A stretch of 64,000 nt of DNA from CAWCQC01 sp963819905 (GCA_963819905.1 CAWFXP010000009.1:372001-436000), one strand, 5' to 3'; shown: positions 8,407 to 15,923, numbered from the stretch's first letter. Notes: a model not told the origin generated them from the sequence alone. Program-made: numbers and translations.

Positions 8407-9263
8407 GAGGGGAGCCTCCCTTCGGCCACTCGACGCTCGGCCTCCGCTTCCGGGATCGCGAGCGCGACGTGGAGCGTGTTCGCCGAGACCTGCATCTGCT
8501 CGCCGGGGCCCGAGAGATCGACGTCCCAGTCGACCACCGTGTTCGTCAGCCGCCCGAGGCCGGTGACCTCCACCTCGACGACGTCGCCCACCTCGAGCGG
8601 GCGCGAGTTGGCGGGAGTCCCGGTGAGCACGACATCGCCGGGCTCGAGCGTGATCAACCGGCAGAGGTCGGCGAGCTGGTATGAGATGGGCCAGAGCAGG
8701 TCGTCGGCGCCTGCCTCCTGGACGACCTCGCCGTTCACGAAGGTGCGCAGGACGTAGTCGGACGGGTCCCACTCGTCCGCCGGCACGAGCTCTGGGCCGA
8801 GCGGGAGGAAGCCGTCCTGGCCCTTCACCCGCAGCATCGAGCCGCGGTCGGCGTGGCGGAAGTCGTGGAGCCCGACGTCGTTGGCGCAGGCGAAGCCTGC
8901 GACATGGGCGAGCGCGTCATCAGGCGGCACGCCCTTCATCCGCCGGCCGACGACCGCCGCAACCTCTCCCTCGTAGTTCAGGAAGTGAGAACCGCGCGGC
9001 TTCGGGATCAGGCCCCGATGTCCGTTCAGGGTCGTCGGCGGCTTCATGAAGTACGAAGGCTCGGCAGGCGTCTTCGCCTCGTACTCCTCGATGCGGCTCC
9101 GGTAGGTCAGGTGAACGGCGAGGATCTTGGTCGGCTCGGCGGGAGCCAGGTACACGGCGGAGGCCTCCGGGATTCGCTCACCGGACTCGAAGACGACCTC
9201 CCCACCTTCCCGCCGTCCCCAGGCCGGCCCCGAGGGCGTCTCGATGCGGACGCGGCCGCTCAC
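8403..9263 (-). CDS. fumarylacetoacetate hydrolase family protein (HpaG-like)
   Basis: A 286-residue FAH-fold enzyme, probably a hydrolase, isomerase or decarboxylase for the ring-cleavage product. Characteristic elements are AVHLTYRSRIEEY, the metal-binding acidic segment NYEGEVAAVVG, GFACANDVGLHDF, and the C-terminal ITLEPGDVVLTGTP. HpaG of the homoprotocatechuate route and 2-keto-4-pentenoate hydratases share this fold, so the exact reaction is not settled by sequence. Both ends overlap neighbours by ATGA, placing it firmly inside the operon. A second, more distant FAH gene lies at 13968-14816. Confidence 0.85.
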   Translation of the reverse strand: MSGRVRIETPSGPAWGRREGGEVVFESGERIPEASAVYLAPAEPTKILAVHLTYRSRIEEYEAKTPAEPSYFMKPPTTLNGHRGLIPKPRGSHFLNYEGEVAAVVGRRMKGVPPDDALAHVAGFACANDVGLHDFRHADRGSMLRVKGQDGFLPLGPELVPADEWDPSDYVLRTFVNGEVVQEAGADDLLWPISYQLADLCRLITLEPGDVVLTGTPANSRPLEVGDVVEVEVTGLGRLTNTVVDWDVDLSGPGEQMQVSANTLHVALAIPEAEAERRVAEGRLPS

Positions 9264-9805
9264 CAGCCGATGCCCTCGTCGAGGAAGTCGATGAACGACC
9301 GCGGCGCGGGCTTGTCCGGGTCGACGCCGCCGAACTGGCCGCCGTGGAATACGAGCGGCTCGCCCTTGCCGGAGAGGAACTCGACGACGTGCCCGATGAC
9401 GAGGTCGTGGTCGCCGGCGGTCACCACCTCGTGCACGTCGCAGTAGAGCTCGGCGAGGGCCTCGCGAACCGGGTAGAAGCCGTACGCCGTGCGGCGGACG
9501 TGATGGTGGGGGAAGTCGCCGCCGCGATGCGCGAAGTCGAGCGCCATCTGGCGCTGCCCGCGGTGGAGGATCGAGAGCGCGAAGCGGCCCGAGTTCCGCA
9601 CCGTGCCGAGCGTGCGCGTGTCGTGTGCGAGCGAGACGAGGACGAGGAGCGGTTCGAGGGACACCGAGGTGAAGCTGTTCAGCGTCATGCCCGAGGTACG
9701 ACCGCCGTGGTGCGCGGTGATCACGCAGACGCCGGTCGGGAAGGAGCCGACCGCCTTGCGGAAGGCATGCTTGAGGTCCGGCTCGGCCACGGACTCGAGT
9801 CTCAC
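9260..9805 (-). CDS. flavin reductase (HpaC-like) of a two-component monooxygenase
   Basis: A 181-residue FMN-binding split-barrel flavin reductase. Visible motifs are FPTGVCVIT, the flavin-binding GMTLNSFTSVSLEPLLVLVSL, RFALSIL and the C-terminal HDLVIGHVVEF. Such enzymes use NAD(P)H to make free FADH2 for a partner oxygenase, here most likely the HpaB protein of the same operon. The GTG start at 9805 is chosen because it forms a GTGA overlap with the P450 stop and gives the family length. The longer open frame upstream of it is antisense-like shadow. Confidence 0.85.
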   Translation of the reverse strand: MRLESVAEPDLKHAFRKAVGSFPTGVCVITAHHGGRTSGMTLNSFTSVSLEPLLVLVSLAHDTRTLGTVRNSGRFALSILHRGQRQMALDFAHRGGDFPHHHVRRTAYGFYPVREALAELYCDVHEVVTAGDHDLVIGHVVEFLSGKGEPLVFHGGQFGGVDPDKPAPRSFIDFLDEGIGW

Positions 9806-11064
9806 GGCGGCGAGAAGCGCACGGGCATGCGCTTGATCCCGTGGAAGAAGTTCGACCGCAGACGCTCGGGCGCCCCGGCGAGCTCGAGGTACGGAAGCCG
9901 CGGGAGCATGAGCTCGAGCCAGATCCGCAGCTCGAGGCGGGCGAGGTGGGCGCCGAGGCAGAAGTGCGGGCCCCCCAGCCCGAACGCGACGTGACGGTTG
10001 GGTGTCCGACCGACGTCGAAGCGGCCCGGATCGGGAAAGTGTGTCTCGTCCCGGTTGCCGGAGATGAACCAGAGGACGACCTTGTCGTTCTCGCGGACGA
10101 CCTCGCCGTTCAACTCGACGTTCCGCGTGGCGGTGCGGCGGAAGTGGAGAACCGGCGTCGCCCAGCGGATGATCTCCTCGACCGCGGTCGGGATCAGCGC
10201 CGGGTCGTCGGTCAGCCGGCGCACTTGCTCCGGGTCGGAGAGAAGCGCGTGCGTGCCGTGGCTGATCGTGTGCCGGGTGGTCTCGTTCCCGGCGGTGATG
10301 AGCAGGAGGAAGAACAGGTCGAACTCGTGCTCGGTCAGCCGGTCTCCGTCGACCTCCGCCTCGACGAGTCTCGTCGTGATGTCGTCGCGCGGGCATGCGC
10401 GACGGTCGGCGGCGAGCGCGTGCGCGTACTCGAACATCTCGAGCGCGGCCGGGCTCGAGAAAGGAAGATGCGCGTACTCCGAGAGGTCGGCCTGCCCGTG
10501 CACGTACTCGCCGGCGGTGTCCGGGTCGGTGTTTCCGAGCATGGCGTCACCGAGCTGGATGATCCGCTGACGGTCCTCGACCGGGGTGCCCATGATGTCG
10601 CAGAGGATCCACATCGGCGTCTCCATCGAGACGTTCGCGACGTAGTCGAACTCCTCGTGCTCGAAGGCGCGGTCGAGGATCTCGGCGATGAGCTCGCGGA
10701 TGCGCCCCTCGTAGGCCGAGATCGCCCGCGGCGTGAAGGCCTTGTTGACGATCGAGCGAAGGCGGGTGTGGTACGGCGGATCGGCGTCGAGCATGGACAT
10801 GCGCGCCTCGACCTGCTCGGGCGTGAGATCCATCAGCGACGAGCCGCCGCGCGCGTTCGAGAACGTCTCGTAGTCCTTCGATGCCGAAACGACGTCGTCG
10901 TAACGCGTGAGGGACCAGAAGCCGCGTCCGTCTCGCTCGTCCTGCCAGAACACCGGCGCCTCGCGGCGGAGGAGCGCGAACCAGTCGTACGGGGTACCGC
11001 TCGCCCAGCGGTCGAGATCCGTCAGGTCGATGTCGGCGAGTCGGGGCTCTGTGGTCGTGACCAT
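9802..11064 (-). CDS. cytochrome P450 (bacterial class I type)
   Basis: A 420-residue soluble P450. Visible motifs are the I-helix oxygen-activation motif AGNETTRH (about 258-265), the K-helix ExxR in EEIIR (about 297-301) and the heme loop FGLGGPHFCLGAHLAR with the thiolate Cys at about 369. The composition resembles actinobacterial P450s acting on sterols, terpenes or alkyl aromatics. It is the second gene of the operon, 16 bases after the Rieske gene, with an AAGGAG ribosome site before the ATG. The adjacent Rieske protein may donate its electrons (inference; most P450 ferredoxins are not Rieske type). It could demethylate or hydroxylate the substrate before the HpaB step. Confidence 0.88.
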   Translation of the reverse strand: MVTTTEPRLADIDLTDLDRWASGTPYDWFALLRREAPVFWQDERDGRGFWSLTRYDDVVSASKDYETFSNARGGSSLMDLTPEQVEARMSMLDADPPYHTRLRSIVNKAFTPRAISAYEGRIRELIAEILDRAFEHEEFDYVANVSMETPMWILCDIMGTPVEDRQRIIQLGDAMLGNTDPDTAGEYVHGQADLSEYAHLPFSSPAALEMFEYAHALAADRRACPRDDITTRLVEAEVDGDRLTEHEFDLFFLLLITAGNETTRHTISHGTHALLSDPEQVRRLTDDPALIPTAVEEIIRWATPVLHFRRTATRNVELNGEVVRENDKVVLWFISGNRDETHFPDPGRFDVGRTPNRHVAFGLGGPHFCLGAHLARLELRIWLELMLPRLPYLELAGAPERLRSNFFHGIKRMPVRFSPP

Positions 11065-11080
11065 CTCGCTCCTTCCGCTC

Positions 11081-11407
11081 TCAACCCTCGTCGGGTATCC
11101 GGACGCGTAGCTCTCCGCCTGCCGCCTCGACCTCGAAGGTCCGGATCGGCTCCGTCGCGGGAGGGCGGAGCACGGCTCCCGTCCAGATGTCGAACTCCGA
11201 GCTGTGGCAGTAGCAGAGGACCTTGTCGCCCTCCAGGTCGCCGTCCGCCAGGGGGCACTCCTCGTGCGAGCACCACTGGTCGAACGCAGCGTAGCGGCCG
11301 TCCTCGGTCCGCGCGAGAGCGACGTCGACGCCGTTCACCGAGACCGCGCGCATCTCACCGGGATGCAGGTCGTCGGCCGAGACACCGGTGGAGGACCAGT
11401 CGCTCAT
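11081..11407 (-). CDS. Rieske [2Fe-2S] ferredoxin
   Basis: A 108-residue Rieske protein, first gene of the eight-gene operon. The two cluster-binding motifs are present and correctly spaced: C-x-H in QWCSHEECPL and C-x-x-H in LCYCHSSEF, which matches the small ferredoxins of ring-hydroxylating and related oxygenases. No oxygenase alpha subunit is present in the window, so it must serve another acceptor, with the neighbouring P450 the obvious candidate. A strong GAGGAAGG ribosome site precedes the ATG. The 5' leader is about 30 bases from the predicted promoter. Confidence 0.87.
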   Translation of the reverse strand: MSDWSSTGVSADDLHPGEMRAVSVNGVDVALARTEDGRYAAFDQWCSHEECPLADGDLEGDKVLCYCHSSEFDIWTGAVLRPPATEPIRTFEVEAAGGELRVRIPDEG

Positions 11408-11439
11408 CGCCTTCCTCTCAGCCCGGCTACGCGCATTTT

Positions 11440-11452
11440 GGATACATTACAC
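11440..11452. promoter_or_regulatory. candidate GntR operator O1 (GGATACATTACAC)
   Basis: This 13-base site matches the reverse complement of the more perfect palindrome at 11528-11540 over GGATACATTA (10 bases identical). It lies on the predicted -10 of the minus-strand operon. Its second arm is imperfect (TACAC instead of TATCC). Two matching sites, one at each promoter of a divergent regulator/operon pair, are the usual arrangement for an FCD-type GntR repressor. Binding is inferred, not shown. Confidence 0.6.
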
Positions 11453-11471
11453 ACCGCGTCGCTCCTGTCAA
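11444..11471 (-). promoter_or_regulatory. predicted promoter of the aromatic operon
   Basis: On the minus strand a perfect TTGACA (complement of 11466-11471) is followed after 16 bases by TAATGT (complement of 11444-11449). Transcription would begin near 11437, giving a leader of about 30 bases before the Rieske ATG at 11407. The -10 hexamer is covered by the upstream candidate operator, so a bound repressor would block it. Confidence 0.6.
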
Positions 11472-11502
11472 GCGCTGCGATTGCCGCTTCGGCCATGACC
11501 AG

Positions 11503-11517
11503 GGGTCTGACCCCTTC
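11503..11517. repeat. palindrome AGGGGTC-T-GACCCCT in the regulator spacer
   Basis: A perfect inverted repeat of 7-base arms around a single T, between the two candidate GntR operators. It differs in sequence from them. It could be part of a terminator-like or REP-like element, or the site of a second regulator. I found no second copy in this window by eye. Confidence 0.45.
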
Positions 11518-11527
11518 GAGGGTCGAT

Positions 11528-11540
11528 GGATAATGTATCC
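11528..11540. promoter_or_regulatory. candidate GntR operator O2 (GGATA-ATG-TATCC palindrome)
   Basis: A perfect inverted repeat with 5-base arms GGATA/TATCC around a 3-base centre. Its first half contains GATAAT (11529-11534), a close match to the sigma-70 -10 hexamer for the plus-strand regulator gene. The site would therefore give autoregulation. The ATG in the centre (11533) is unlikely to be the translation start, because it would fall inside the promoter. Its partner site is at 11440-11452, 88 bases away centre to centre. Confidence 0.6.
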
Positions 11541-11550
11541 TCGGCGCGGA

Positions 11551-12243
11551 ATGGGAGTTGGCCCGCTTCGGATCGAGTCGGTCGTCGATCGCGTCTACGA
11601 CTCGATCCGGCAGCGGATCGTCGCCGGGGAGCTGCCGCGCGGAACGCGTCTCCGACAGGAGGCGCTGGCGCTCGAGCTCGGCGTCTCGCGGACGCCCCTG
11701 CGGGAGGCGCTCCGCAGGCTCGCTGCCGAGGGCCTCGTCGAGCTGCACCCGAATCGCGGCGCCCAGGTGGCCGAGGCGTCGCCTGCCGACGTTCGCGCCA
11801 GCTACGAGGCTCGTCTCGTGCTCGAGCCGGGTGCTGCCCGCCTCGCAGCCGCGAGGCGACCGGAGGCCGAGCTGACGAGGATGTGGATCGCGGTCGGCGA
11901 CGAGCGGGAGAGCGAGACGGACGCCGAGGCCTTCGCTGCGAGCCGCGAGTTCCACCTGGCGCTCGTCCGCGCGTCGGGGAACGAGCACCTGATGCGCCTG
12001 GCCGACGCCCTCTGGGTGTCCGCCATCGGCCGGCCGATCTTCGAGCGCCAGACGTCGCTCGATCCCGAGCGCGTCACTGCGGACGTCGTCGAGCACGAGC
12101 GGATCGCGCGAGCTGTGGCGACGGGCGACCAGGACCTGGCCGAGCTCCTGACCCGCCACCACATCGCAGCCGCGCTCGCCCGCCTGCTCGACGCCGAGCT
12201 CCCCGCGGTCGGCGAGCCCCGGCTCGTTTCCGAAGACGACTGA
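11551..12243 (+). CDS. GntR family regulator with FCD ligand-binding domain
   Basis: A 230-residue repressor-type protein. The N-terminal winged helix-turn-helix (about 8-70) has the GntR pattern: IRQRIVAGELPRGTRL, LGVSRTPLREALRRL, LVELHPNRGAQV. The C-terminal all-helical FCD domain carries the likely metal and ligand residues: Asp/Glu near EARLVLE, His in REFHLALV, His in DVVEHERI and the RHHI near the end. The ATG at 11551 is preferred over the in-frame ATG at 11533, because the latter lies inside the predicted -10 and operator palindrome. The transcript would then have almost no leader. It probably controls the divergent aromatic operon and itself, with an aromatic acid as inducer (inference). 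Confidence 0.85.
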   Translation: MGVGPLRIESVVDRVYDSIRQRIVAGELPRGTRLRQEALALELGVSRTPLREALRRLAAEGLVELHPNRGAQVAEASPADVRASYEARLVLEPGAARLAAARRPEAELTRMWIAVGDERESETDAEAFAASREFHLALVRASGNEHLMRLADALWVSAIGRPIFERQTSLDPERVTADVVEHERIARAVATGDQDLAELLTRHHIAAALARLLDAELPAVGEPRLVSEDD

Positions 12244-12258
12244 TCGACGGCGCGCGCG

Positions 12259-13047
12259 TCAGCCGCGCGCCAGCCGAGGCTCCCAGCGGAACGTCCGCGC
12301 GGCCAGGAGCAGGCCGCCGACGCCCCACGCGGCGAGCACGCCCAGGTTCTCGGCCGAGAGCCCGGTGCTGTCCGCCGACGGCGAGAGAGCGGTCTGAAGT
12401 CCCGTGGCGAGATGCGAGAGCGGGAACACACGCCCGATGTTCGCGAGCCACTCCGGCAGCTGCTCGACGGGGATGAAAACACCCGAGATGAACGAGAGGA
12501 TGACGACGCTGAACGGGGCGAGCGCCGACGCCGCCTCGGTCGACCGCGTGAACGTCGTCAGGGCGGCGCCCAGGCAGCAGAACGTGAACGTGCCGAGCAG
12601 GATGTAGACGACGAGCCCGCCGACGCTTCCGGCTCGGAACTCCACGCCGTAGGCGAAGCGCGCGACGAGGCCGAGCGCAAGAACGGTCAGTACCACGAGG
12701 ACGAGCGAGCGAAGGACGAGGGAGGTGATGAACGTCCAGGAAGGGACGGGCGTTCCGCGGAACCGCTTGAGGAGACCGGACTCGCGCGCGGTCGTCAGCG
12801 TGATCGCGAGCGTCGTGAACGTGTCGCCGGCGATCGCGTAGGCGATCATTCCCGCTGCGTAGTAGGCGTTCAGCTCGAGCTGGAGGCCCCCCGGGACGTT
12901 CGTCGAGTCGTCTCCTCCGAAGATCGACGAGAACAGGACGTAGAGCACGATCGGGAAGACGATCGTGAAGACGACGGCCTGCTTGTCGCGGCTGAGCGAG
13001 ACGAGGCTGAAGCGGGTCTGGTGGAGGACGACGCCGAGGTCGCTCAC
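12259..13047 (-). CDS. ABC-2 type transporter permease
   Basis: A 262-residue membrane protein with about six hydrophobic segments. It opens with a cytoplasmic stretch and AVVFTIVFPIVLYVLF, and contains the ABC-2 family segment ESGLLKRFRGTP before the second helix and GVFIPVEQLPEW in the late periplasmic loop. It pairs with the ATPase gene upstream: the GTG start overlaps the ATPase stop as GTGA. Such two-gene ABC-2 systems export drugs, lipids or polymers. Its location beside the aromatic operon may mean efflux of a toxic intermediate, but there is no direct evidence. The 3' end converges with the regulator gene 15 bases away. Confidence 0.85.
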   Translation of the reverse strand: MSDLGVVLHQTRFSLVSLSRDKQAVVFTIVFPIVLYVLFSSIFGGDDSTNVPGGLQLELNAYYAAGMIAYAIAGDTFTTLAITLTTARESGLLKRFRGTPVPSWTFITSLVLRSLVLVVLTVLALGLVARFAYGVEFRAGSVGGLVVYILLGTFTFCCLGAALTTFTRSTEAASALAPFSVVILSFISGVFIPVEQLPEWLANIGRVFPLSHLATGLQTALSPSADSTGLSAENLGVLAAWGVGGLLLAARTFRWEPRLARG

Positions 13048-13958
13048 GTCCGCGGGCTCCCGGTCACCTCGAGGAAGACCTCCTCGAGCGTCGGACGCTT
13101 CACCGACAGCTCCCCGAGCTCGATCCCGCGCTCCTCCGCCCAGCGGGTGAGCCGGTAGAGCTCGCGTTGCGGGAGGTCGGACGTGACGGTCGCGATCACG
13201 CCGGAGACAGCGAGCTCGACCCCGGTCTCCGACTGGATGGTGGACGCCTCGACGCCCGCCGGAACCCTGAAGCTGACGACCGCGGCCCGCTGCAGCTCCG
13301 AGACCAGCTCGTCCGCCGAGCCTGTCGCGACGATCTCGCCGGCGCTCAGGATGATGAGCCGGTCGGCGAGATGCTCGGCCTCGTCCATGTAGTGCGTGGT
13401 CAGGACGATCGTCTTGCCGAGCTCCTTCAGGCCCTCGATCATCGACCACGCCTCGCGGCGCGCGGCTGGATCGAAGCCGGTCGTCGGCTCGTCGAGGAAC
13501 ACCAGCTCCGGATTGCCGATCAGCCCGAGCGCGACGTCGAGGCGACGCTTCTGTCCCCCCGACAGCCCCGCGACCCGGGTCCGCCGCTTCTCGGCCAGCC
13601 CGACGAGCTCGATCGTCTCGTTGCGCGGCCGGGGCCTCGCGTAGAAGCCCGCGAATTGCGCCACCGTCTCGTCGACGGTCAGGTTCGGATCGAGCTCGAC
13701 CTCCTGCAGGACGATGCCGATGCGCTCGCGCCAGGCCCGGTTCGGCCTCGCCGGATCCGTGCCCAGCACGGAGACGCTCCCCGCGTTTCGCTTGCGGTAG
13801 CCCTCGAGGATCTCGACGGTCGTCGTCTTGCCGGCGCCGTTCGTCCCGAGCACGCCGAAGCACTCACCGGCGCGCACCTCGAAGTCGATGCTCTTGACGA
13901 CCTCGTTCGCACCGTAGGACTTGCTCAGCCCGGCGACGCTGACGGCCGTCTCGGACAC
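13044..13958 (-). CDS. ABC transporter ATP-binding protein (DrrA-like)
   Basis: A 304-residue ATPase. Walker A is GTNGAGKTT (about 38-46), the signature is LSGGQKRRLD, Walker B is LVFLDEPTTGFD and the switch His is in VLTTHYMDEAEHLADR. The C-terminal 80 residues (ASTIQSETG onward) form the DUF4162-like tail typical of DrrA/CcmA drug-export ATPases. It is translationally coupled to the permease gene downstream. The FAH gene upstream ends just 9 bases from its start, so the three may share a transcript. Confidence 0.88.
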   Translation of the reverse strand: MSETAVSVAGLSKSYGANEVVKSIDFEVRAGECFGVLGTNGAGKTTTVEILEGYRKRNAGSVSVLGTDPARPNRAWRERIGIVLQEVELDPNLTVDETVAQFAGFYARPRPRNETIELVGLAEKRRTRVAGLSGGQKRRLDVALGLIGNPELVFLDEPTTGFDPAARREAWSMIEGLKELGKTIVLTTHYMDEAEHLADRLIILSAGEIVATGSADELVSELQRAAVVSFRVPAGVEASTIQSETGVELAVSGVIATVTSDLPQRELYRLTRWAEERGIELGELSVKRPTLEEVFLEVTGSPRT

Positions 13959-13967
13959 CGGCCGGGC

Positions 13968-14816
13968 CTACGCCTCGTACTGAGGTCCCGCGACGCAGGT
14001 ATTTCGCATGATGCCGACTCCTTCGAGCTCGGTCGTGACGACCATGCCCGGCGCCAGGTAACGGGGTGGCTTTCGCCCGTCGCCCACGCCCGAGGGCGTG
14101 CCGGTGAAGACGAGGTCGCCCGGCTCGAGCGTGCAGATCCGCGAGACCCAGGCGATCAGCTCGGAGACCGGGAAGATCAGGTCGCCGGTGCGGCTCGACT
14201 GAACGGTCTCGCCATCCACCGCGCAGGAGACGTGGAGATCGTCCGGGTCGCCGAGCTCGTCCGTCGTCGTCAGGACCGGGCCGAGCGGCGCGTAGGTGTC
14301 GAACGACTTCGCCATCGTGAACTGGCGCAGCGCCCGAAACTGCTCCTCCCGGTCGGAGATGTCCTGTCCGGCGGTCACGCCGGCGATGTAGGACCAGGCA
14401 TCGGTGGCCGGGACATGGCGCCCGCGCTTGCCGACGGCGAGCACGAGCTCCGCCTCCCAGTCGACCCGCAGGCGTCCGCCCGGGATGACGATGTCGTCGG
14501 TGGGCCCGCAGAGCGCGCTCGGCAGCTTCGTGAACACGATCGGCTGGTCGGGGACGTCGAGCCCCGACTCCTCGGCATGGCCTCGGTAGTTGAGGCCGAT
14601 CGCCAGGATCTTCGACGGGCGCGGCACGGGCGGCCCGAGCACCGCATCCTCGAGTGCGGGGGCGTCATCGGGAACGGCTAGCTCGCCGATCTGGTCGAGC
14701 GTGCCGACGAGCGCCGTCGGGTCGGCGGGAAGGCGTCCGCCGCTCGCCTTCTCGACGTCGACGAGCCTGCCGTCCACGACGAGGTGTGCTCTTCCGGAAA
14801 CGTTCGCGATTTTCAT
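13968..14816 (-). CDS. fumarylacetoacetate hydrolase family protein (second copy)
   Basis: A 282-residue FAH-fold protein of the short bacterial acylpyruvase/2-keto-hydratase type. It has an N-terminal adaptor (about 1-65), then the catalytic fold with KILAIGLNYRGHAEESG, the acidic metal site DWEAELVLAVGKRG, AGVTAGQDISDRE and the C-terminal CTLEPGDLVFTGTPSGVG. It is clearly different from the FAH in the aromatic operon. The ATG at 14816 is only 24 bases from the GTG of the divergent MetE-like gene. Its exact substrate is unknown; fumarylpyruvate- or oxaloacetate-type hydrolysis is possible. Confidence 0.85.
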   Translation of the reverse strand: MKIANVSGRAHLVVDGRLVDVEKASGGRLPADPTALVGTLDQIGELAVPDDAPALEDAVLGPPVPRPSKILAIGLNYRGHAEESGLDVPDQPIVFTKLPSALCGPTDDIVIPGGRLRVDWEAELVLAVGKRGRHVPATDAWSYIAGVTAGQDISDREEQFRALRQFTMAKSFDTYAPLGPVLTTTDELGDPDDLHVSCAVDGETVQSSRTGDLIFPVSELIAWVSRICTLEPGDLVFTGTPSGVGDGRKPPRYLAPGMVVTTELEGVGIMRNTCVAGPQYEA

Positions 14817-14823
14817 GCGCGAG

Positions 14824-14850
14824 ACCCTACCATCCTCCTCGTGGCGCCAA
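14824..14850 (-). promoter_or_regulatory. candidate promoter of the second FAH gene, near-leaderless transcript
   Basis: On the minus strand TTGGCG (complement of 14845-14850) and TAGGGT (complement of 14824-14829) are 15 bases apart. The -10 lies just 7 bases before the ATG, so the transcript would be leaderless or nearly so, as is common in actinobacteria. The element overlaps the 5' end of the divergent MetE-like gene. Confidence 0.35.
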
Positions 14851-15923
14851 GACAGCCCGCGCGCGCGGAGGTCGTGGGCAGCCTGCTGAGGCCGTCCGAG
14901 CTCCGGGCAGCCGTCAGGGACCGCTCCGATGCCGCGCACCTGGGAGCCGTCGCCGACGAGGCGATCGAGCGCGTCGTGGGGCGCCAGGTCGAGATCGGCC
15001 TCGACGTCGTCTCCGACGGCGAGTTTCGTCGCTGGATGTTCGTCAACTCGTTCTACGACGCTCTCGAGGGCGTCGGGACGAGCAGCGAGGTCGAGTTCCG
15101 CAACGACCGCGGCGAGACCGTCCGGCTGAACGTGCCCTCCGTCGAGTCCCGCCTGCGCAAGGTCGACAGCCCGGCGGCGCGCGAGGCAGCGTTCCTCGCG
15201 TCGATCACCGAGCAGCCGTTCAAGATCGCCTTTCCGGCCGCCTCGTTGTTCGTGCACCCGTTCGGCGTCTCGACGGACGCCTACGCCAGCAACGAGGAGT
15301 TCGTCGCGCATGCGATCGCGATCGAGCGCGAGCTGATCGCCGAGGCCGTTGCGGCGGGCTGCCGGTACGTGCAGCTCGACTTCCCGCTCTATCCCTACCT
15401 CGTCGACCCCGACTGGTCGGCGCGCTTCGAGGCGGCGGGGCACCGGCCGGACGAGCTCCTCGAACGCGCGATCGCCGCCGACGTCGCGGTGCTCGACGGC
15501 ATCCCGGACGGCGTCACGACCGGGCTCCACGTGTGCCGTGGGAACTATCGCTCGCGCTGGCTCTGCGCCGGGGCGCTCGACCCGGTGGCCGAGCGCCTGT
15601 TCGGCGAGCTGCCCTACGACGTGTTCCTGGTCGAATGGGACGACGTCGGCCGGGACGGCGGCTACGGGCCGATCCGGTTTACGCCTCGTGGCCGGGTGGT
15701 GGTCATGGGCCTCGTCAGCTCGAAGCGTCCGGAGCTCGAGACCGAGGACGACGTCGCCCGCCGCCTGGACGCGGCTGCCGCGTTCCTGCCGCTCGACCAG
15801 CTGGCCGTCTCCACGCAGTGCGGCTTCGCCTCGGTGATCGAGGGAAACGAGATCGACGAGGACACGCAGTGGCGGAAGCTCGATCTTGTCGCGCGCGTCG
15901 CCGACCGGATGTGGGGCTCGTGA
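14841..15923 (+). CDS. cobalamin-independent methionine synthase (MetE C-terminal domain)-like protein
   Basis: A 360-residue TIM-barrel protein related to the catalytic half of MetE. It has the opening EVVGSLLRP, the conserved DGE in VVSDGEFRRWMF, QLDFPLYPYL, the strand with GLHVCRGN (His and Cys of a possible zinc site) and a late STQCGFAS with a second Cys. Single-domain proteins of this type are often annotated as 5-methyltetrahydropteroyltriglutamate-homocysteine methyltransferases. Many act instead in catabolic clusters with other methyl or carbon acceptors. Start: the GTG at 14841 matches the family N-terminus. The stop overlaps the next gene as GTGA. Confidence 0.75.
   Translation: MAPRQPARAEVVGSLLRPSELRAAVRDRSDAAHLGAVADEAIERVVGRQVEIGLDVVSDGEFRRWMFVNSFYDALEGVGTSSEVEFRNDRGETVRLNVPSVESRLRKVDSPAAREAAFLASITEQPFKIAFPAASLFVHPFGVSTDAYASNEEFVAHAIAIERELIAEAVAAGCRYVQLDFPLYPYLVDPDWSARFEAAGHRPDELLERAIAADVAVLDGIPDGVTTGLHVCRGNYRSRWLCAGALDPVAERLFGELPYDVFLVEWDDVGRDGGYGPIRFTPRGRVVVMGLVSSKRPELETEDDVARRLDAAAAFLPLDQLAVSTQCGFASVIEGNEIDEDTQWRKLDLVARVADRMWGS

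Noticed and set aside
6016..8757. 913-codon open frame on the plus strand
   Set aside because: It lies antisense to the HpaB, dioxygenase and FAH genes, which have clear motifs. Its composition (long runs of Glu, Arg, Val) is the usual mirror of high-GC coding sequence.
11081..11407. Component of a ring-hydroxylating dioxygenase
   Set aside because: The protein is a small ferredoxin and no oxygenase alpha or beta subunit exists in the operon.
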